Of a stretch of DNA of 64,000 bases, positions 60,734-64,000 are shown piece by piece. Both the position numbers and the translations under genes were made by a program. The notes below the pieces were generated by a model. It was given only the letters and a program-made list of their open reading frames with translations, searched no databases and was not told where the DNA came from. This DNA comes from Acidobacteria bacterium SCN 69-37 (GTDB lineage Bacteria; Acidobacteriota; Vicinamibacteria; Vicinamibacterales; SCN-69-37), in NCBI GenBank assembly GCA_001724025.1, contig MEDJ01000002.1, forward strand, positions 62,001 through 126,000, written 5' to 3'. Position 1 is the first letter of the stretch. Every line of letters starts with the position of its first letter.

Positions 60734-62038
60734 ATGAGCTACGCCTTTCCTGCCGACCTGGCCGAACAGGTCCTCGCGCGCTGGCACACCTTCGTCGCCC
60801 GTCACGATCAGCCGGCGCCGCCGCTGCCCCCGCCGGCCTGCCTGCGTCTGATCCTCGACACGGCGTTCTTCGCCAGTTTTTCCCGCGAGGAGAGGCGCGA
60901 CCTGCGGTTCGTTCTCTGCTGTGCGCCGACGACCGTGATTCCGCGCGAGGGCGAGGGCGCCGTGCCGGTGATGCGGTTCGAGTCGCCCCGACCGCTGACG
61001 CCCGAGACCCTGCGGTCGCTCGCGCCCGCTGTCAACCCGACGAGCGCCGCGCTGCTCGTCCGCGTGCCCGAGGAGGACAGCACGTCGATCGCCTGCGAGA
61101 TTGCCGGCGTGCTGAACGTGGGATCGCACCTGGCGCGCGCCCGCAGCGGCCGGGCGTTCTATCACCGCCCCTCGGTGCACGCGCTGCTCGTCGACGTCCG
61201 CGGCGCCGGCGACATCCACATCTACCGTGGCGGCATCAAGCTGGCGATGCTCGAGTCCGGCCGCCTGCAGGATCAACTCGCGTACTCGGGCCTCGAGTTC
61301 CTGCCGATCAGCGACATCCTGGCAGCCGGCACGGACGCGTTGCGCCCGCGGATCCAGCGGCCGATTCCGGAGCCGAGCCGCGAGAGCGCGGACTTCGAGT
61401 GGACGGCCCTGCTCAACACCATCCTCTGCATCGTCAATGGCGTGAAGGAACACGAGCACGGCGGGACAGTGCTGCTCGTGGCGCCCGGTGCCGAGACGAC
61501 GCTGCCCGTGCGCACCAAGTTCGGCGTCGACGACGGGCCCTGCATGGTGACCGATCGGTTCATCGACTTCGTCAATGCGCGCCATCGCCTGACCGAGGCA
61601 CGTGCCACCTATGCGGCCACCGGCGGCGGTCGCGAAGGCGTGTCGCACCTGAAGAACGCGACGTTCGTGGCCGAGGAAGAACTCGCGGATGCCGCCGATC
61701 TGGCGGCCAGGCTCAGCGCCGTGGACGGTGCGCTGGTGTTGCGATCGGATCTGTCCGTGATCGGATTCGGGGCCGAGATCGTGCTCGATACGACGCAGCG
61801 CGTCGACGCGTTCGAGGTCACGGGACATCCGCTGCGCAGCCAGGACTGGCCGGTGATCGACAGCGAGCGTTTCGGCATGCGCCACCGGTCGGCCGTGCGC
61901 TGCATTGCGTCGGCCGAGGCCGCCGCGGCGTTCGTCGTCTCGCAGGACGGCACCGTGACGTTCATGTGGAAACAGGACGGCCGCCTGCTGCTCAAGCGCC
62001 ACGTCAATACCGCCAACCCGAACATGGTCGGGGCCTGA
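60734..62038 (+). CDS. DACNV/DisA_N-like protein, possible diadenylate cyclase
   Basis: Protein of 434 aa with a C-terminal domain resembling DisA_N diadenylate cyclases. The two catalytic motifs are recognisable: DGA at 331-333 (SAVDGALVLRSDLSVIGFGAEI) and RHR at 383-385 (ERFGMRHRSAVRCIASAEAAAAFVVSQDGTVTF). Residues 1-230 form a separate domain (VHALLVDVRGAGDIHIYRGGIKLAMLESGRLQDQ) typical of the so-called DACNV sensor region. If active it would make c-di-AMP from two ATP. No signal peptide or membrane helix is seen. The DGA-RHR distance (50 residues) is somewhat long, so activity needs testing; it could be a nucleotide sensor only. Confidence 0.7.
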   Translation: MSYAFPADLAEQVLARWHTFVARHDQPAPPLPPPACLRLILDTAFFASFSREERRDLRFVLCCAPTTVIPREGEGAVPVMRFESPRPLTPETLRSLAPAVNPTSAALLVRVPEEDSTSIACEIAGVLNVGSHLARARSGRAFYHRPSVHALLVDVRGAGDIHIYRGGIKLAMLESGRLQDQLAYSGLEFLPISDILAAGTDALRPRIQRPIPEPSRESADFEWTALLNTILCIVNGVKEHEHGGTVLLVAPGAETTLPVRTKFGVDDGPCMVTDRFIDFVNARHRLTEARATYAATGGGREGVSHLKNATFVAEEELADAADLAARLSAVDGALVLRSDLSVIGFGAEIVLDTTQRVDAFEVTGHPLRSQDWPVIDSERFGMRHRSAVRCIASAEAAAAFVVSQDGTVTFMWKQDGRLLLKRHVNTANPNMVGA

Positions 62039-62049
62039 CGGCCTGACGG

Positions 62050-62115
62050 GAAGTGAGAAGTTAGAAGTACGAAGTTAGAAGGCTGGAGTGGCGGGGGGAA
62101 CTTCGAAGTTCAGCT
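62050..62115. repeat. GAAGT-rich tract, second locus
   Basis: AAGTGAGAAGTTAGAAGT, ACGAAGTTAGAAG and, after 22 bases, GGAACTTCGAAGTTC, the same units as 60364-60464. It separates the convergent DACNV-like and MFS genes and reaches into the MFS stop codon at 62110. Confidence 0.7.
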
Positions 62116-63363
62116 TTCCGTCGCTCCAAAGGTTGTCCGCGCGACGACGATCGCGACGAGGAGCAGGACGGCGGCCAGCAGGAAGGGGGCGCCGGGGACG
62201 TGCCAGCGGACGTCGGGGGCGATCGATCGCGCGAAGACATCCGCGAAGAGCACGGGGCCGAAGATGCCCATCGCCATCTGGACGCTGCCGAAGGCGCCCT
62301 GGAGGGCCCCCTGCCTGTCGCGCCCGACCATTCGCGTGATCAACCCCTGCACGGCTGGCGAGTACATCCCCCAGAAGGCCAGGATGGGAACGGCCAGCAG
62401 GAACGTGGCGCCGGTGGGGGCGATGCCATAGGCGGCGAACCCGATGACGCCCGCCGTCAGGCCTGCGAGCAGCGTCCGGCGTTCACCCACACGTGCGACG
62501 ATGCGCCCGACGAGACCGGCCTGCACGATGGCCGAGCAGACGCCCGTTGCGGCCAGCGTCAGGCCGACGGTCATGCTCGTCCACCCGAAGCGATAGGCCA
62601 CGTTCAGGACGAAGACCGCCGAGAGCGAGTGGTGCGCCAGGTGATAGAGCGCGTGGACCGCGGCCAGGCCCGACAGCGCGCGGGTGGATCGCAGCAGGCG
62701 CAGCGCGCCCATCGGATTGGCGCGCTTCCAGGAGAACGGCGAACGGTGATCGGCGGCGAGCGACTCCGGCAGGATGAAGTAGCCGTAGCACGCGTTGGCC
62801 AGGCTCAGCCCCGCGGCTACCCAGAACGGGGTGCGGGGGCCCCAGGCGCCGAGTACACCGCCCAGCGCCGGGCCGACGACGAAACCGATGCCGAACGCAG
62901 CGCCGAGCAGACCGTAGCTGCGCGCGCGGCGTTCCGGGGGCGTGACGTCGGCGATGTAGGCATAGGCCGTGGGCACGCTGGCCGAGGTAATCCCCGAGAT
63001 GATCCGGCCCACGAACAGCCAGCCGAGCGAGGGCGCCAGCGCCATGAGCATGTAGTCGAGGCCGAGGCCGAAGTTCGAGAGCAGGACGACGGGGCGCCGA
63101 CCGAAGCGATCGGAGAGCGAGCCGAGCAGTGGGGCTGCGACGAACTGCACCGCCGCCCAGGAGGCCCCGAAGATGCCGACCATCCGGGCGGCCGAGGCGG
63201 TGTCGCCGCCGCGGAACATCTCGATCAGCAGCGGCAGCACCGGGATGATCATCCCGAGCGCCAGCATGTCGAGCATGACGGTCACGAAGATGAACGCGAT
63301 GGCTGCGCGCCGGGTGGAGGGAGGATGCAGGGGAGCGGTCGCGGTCTGGCCGGCCACGGACAT
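62110..63363 (-). CDS. MFS drug exporter, TetA/Bcr-like
   Basis: Inner-membrane antiporter-type protein of 417 aa with twelve predicted helices. Motif A in loop 2-3 is GSLSDRFGRRPVVLLSNFGLG, the drug-export motif C region is around GAAFGIGFVVGPALGGVLG, and the sequence DMLALGMIIPVLPLLIEMF opens TM1, all as in the tetracycline-type efflux family. Substrate unknown; TetA-like does not mean tetracycline resistance. Its start ATG is only 6 bases from the start proposed for the divergent glutathione peroxidase gene, so one of the two starts is probably further in. Confidence 0.85.
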   Translation of the reverse strand: MSVAGQTATAPLHPPSTRRAAIAFIFVTVMLDMLALGMIIPVLPLLIEMFRGGDTASAARMVGIFGASWAAVQFVAAPLLGSLSDRFGRRPVVLLSNFGLGLDYMLMALAPSLGWLFVGRIISGITSASVPTAYAYIADVTPPERRARSYGLLGAAFGIGFVVGPALGGVLGAWGPRTPFWVAAGLSLANACYGYFILPESLAADHRSPFSWKRANPMGALRLLRSTRALSGLAAVHALYHLAHHSLSAVFVLNVAYRFGWTSMTVGLTLAATGVCSAIVQAGLVGRIVARVGERRTLLAGLTAGVIGFAAYGIAPTGATFLLAVPILAFWGMYSPAVQGLITRMVGRDRQGALQGAFGSVQMAMGIFGPVLFADVFARSIAPDVRWHVPGAPFLLAAVLLLVAIVVARTTFGATES

Positions 63364-63369
63364 CCCGCC

Positions 63370-63882
63370 ATGCTAGCATCGCGACTCGTGCCGGGCACAC
63401 TCTGGGAAATTACGGCGACGGACATCGCGGGCCACGCGGTCCCGCTCGAGCGATACCGTGATCAGGTCCTGCTCGTGGTGAACGTCGCGAGCCGGTGCGG
63501 GTTCACGCCGCAGTACCGCGGACTCGAGGCGCTCTATCGCCGGCACCGCGATGCCGGGTTCGTGATTCTCGGATTTCCGTGCAACCAGTTCGGCCACCAG
63601 GAGCCCGGCACCGAATCCGAGATTGCGGCGTTCTGCTCGACAACGTATGACGTGACGTTCCCGATGTTCGCGCGCATCGACGTGAACGGCCCGGCGGCGC
63701 ATCCGCTCTACCGGTTCCTCAAGTCCCGGCGGAAGGGCCTGCTCGGCACCGGCACCATCAAGTGGAACTTCACGAAGTTCCTCGTCGATCGCGCTGGTCA
63801 TGTCGTCGAACGCTTCGGACCAGGCGCCACGCCCGAGTCGATTGACCCGGCCATCGAACGGCTGCTCGCCGGACGTATGTAA
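63370..63882 (+). CDS. Glutathione peroxidase (cysteine type)
   Basis: Thiol peroxidase of about 164-170 aa. The peroxidatic Cys is in VNVASRCGFTPQYRGLEALY, the Gln of the catalytic tetrad in GFPCNQFGHQEPGT and the Trp-Asn in TGTIKWNFTKFLVDR. It uses glutathione or, more likely for this class, thioredoxin. ATG 63370 is taken; GTG 63388 fits the divergent neighbour better and would give 164 aa. Its TAA stop lies inside the second copy of the 28-bp palindrome. The last 94 bases of the window after that hold nothing recognisable. Confidence 0.92.
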   Translation: MLASRLVPGTLWEITATDIAGHAVPLERYRDQVLLVVNVASRCGFTPQYRGLEALYRRHRDAGFVILGFPCNQFGHQEPGTESEIAAFCSTTYDVTFPMFARIDVNGPAAHPLYRFLKSRRKGLLGTGTIKWNFTKFLVDRAGHVVERFGPGATPESIDPAIERLLAGRM

Positions 63883-63906
63883 GGGCGACGCATGCGTCGC
63901 CCCTAC
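63879..63906. repeat. 28-bp palindrome, copy B
   Basis: Same as 52152-52179 with one change (GTAAGGGC for GTAGGGGC). The left edge provides the glutathione-peroxidase stop codon TAA at 63880-63882, so the element was present when the reading frame's end was fixed. Confidence 0.85.
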
Positions 63907-64000
63907 GGGGACGGATGCGTGCCCCCGCTGTCACCGACGTGGCTGGATTCCCTGCGTCGCCCCCAACGGTGACGGGATCTGAATCCGCCGCAGAATCGTG

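Noticed and set aside
62110-63363. Tetracycline resistance determinant
   Set aside because: Only family-level similarity to TetA-type exporters is visible; substrate cannot be inferred.

Overview
The window is a high-GC bacterial chromosome segment, most likely from the Acidobacteriota (class Vicinamibacteria or a close relative). This is an inference from the ADOP-type permease at 21930-24575, an acidobacterial-style PadR regulator, the G/P/R-rich tails on exported enzymes and the many intergenic palindromes. No rRNA, tRNA, transposase, prophage or CRISPR array was seen. Genes are densely packed, and many start/stop codons overlap as ATGA or GTGA.

Layout. 1-1.5 kb: the end of glgC and a small unknown gene. 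1.5-19.9 kb: a large aromatic-acid block. On the minus strand lie a GntR regulator, a fused enoyl-CoA hydratase/3-hydroxyacyl-CoA dehydrogenase, a feruloyl-CoA synthase-like ligase, a CouO-like amidohydrolase and a tannase/feruloyl esterase. On the plus strand lie an exported esterase and then pcaF-pobA-pcaK-pcaIJ-pcaHG-pcaB-pcaL, a complete protocatechuate branch of the beta-ketoadipate pathway. Read together, these genes release a hydroxycinnamate from plant esters, shorten it by CoA-dependent beta-oxidation to 4-hydroxybenzoate, hydroxylate that to protocatechuate and convert it to succinyl-CoA and acetyl-CoA. 20-25.5 kb: exported aldose epimerase-like protein, a 58-aa/nucleotidyltransferase pair, the ADOP permease and a DUF481 outer-membrane protein.

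25.6-31.9 kb: minus-strand histidine operon hisI-G-D-B-H-F-A plus a TIGR01777 protein. It is preceded by a short ORF (31846-31917) with seven histidines in ten codons, a candidate histidine attenuator leader peptide. 32.2-34.7 kb: a three-gene cassette of RuBisCO-like protein, cupin and alpha/beta hydrolase, of unknown pathway. 34.7-40.2 kb: a cluster that looks concerned with nitric oxide or iron-sulfur damage: three DUF2249 proteins, a MIP18-type Fe-S factor, a haem-copper-oxidase-like membrane protein, a sigma-54 activator and an RIC/YtfE di-iron protein. GG-N10-GC sigma-54 promoter candidates lie in front of two of these genes.

40.3-50.9 kb: AAA ATPase with its own operator-like palindrome, MlaF-like ATPase, PadR, SelO, dapC-dapD-dapE (succinylase lysine pathway), a GMC oxidoreductase with its small Tat-type subunit, and a HAD phosphatase. 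51.2-60.4 kb: GDPD lipoprotein, then a divergent arginine regulon argB-D-NAGS-J-F / argR-G-H around a control region with two good promoters and ARG boxes. 60.5-63.9 kb: a DUF2007 protein, a DisA/DACNV-like possible diadenylate cyclase, an MFS exporter and glutathione peroxidase.

Several repeat families fill the gaps between genes: a 22-bp palindrome (about ten copies), a perfect 28-bp palindrome (two copies), GAAGT-rich inverted repeats and GC-rich tandem tracts.
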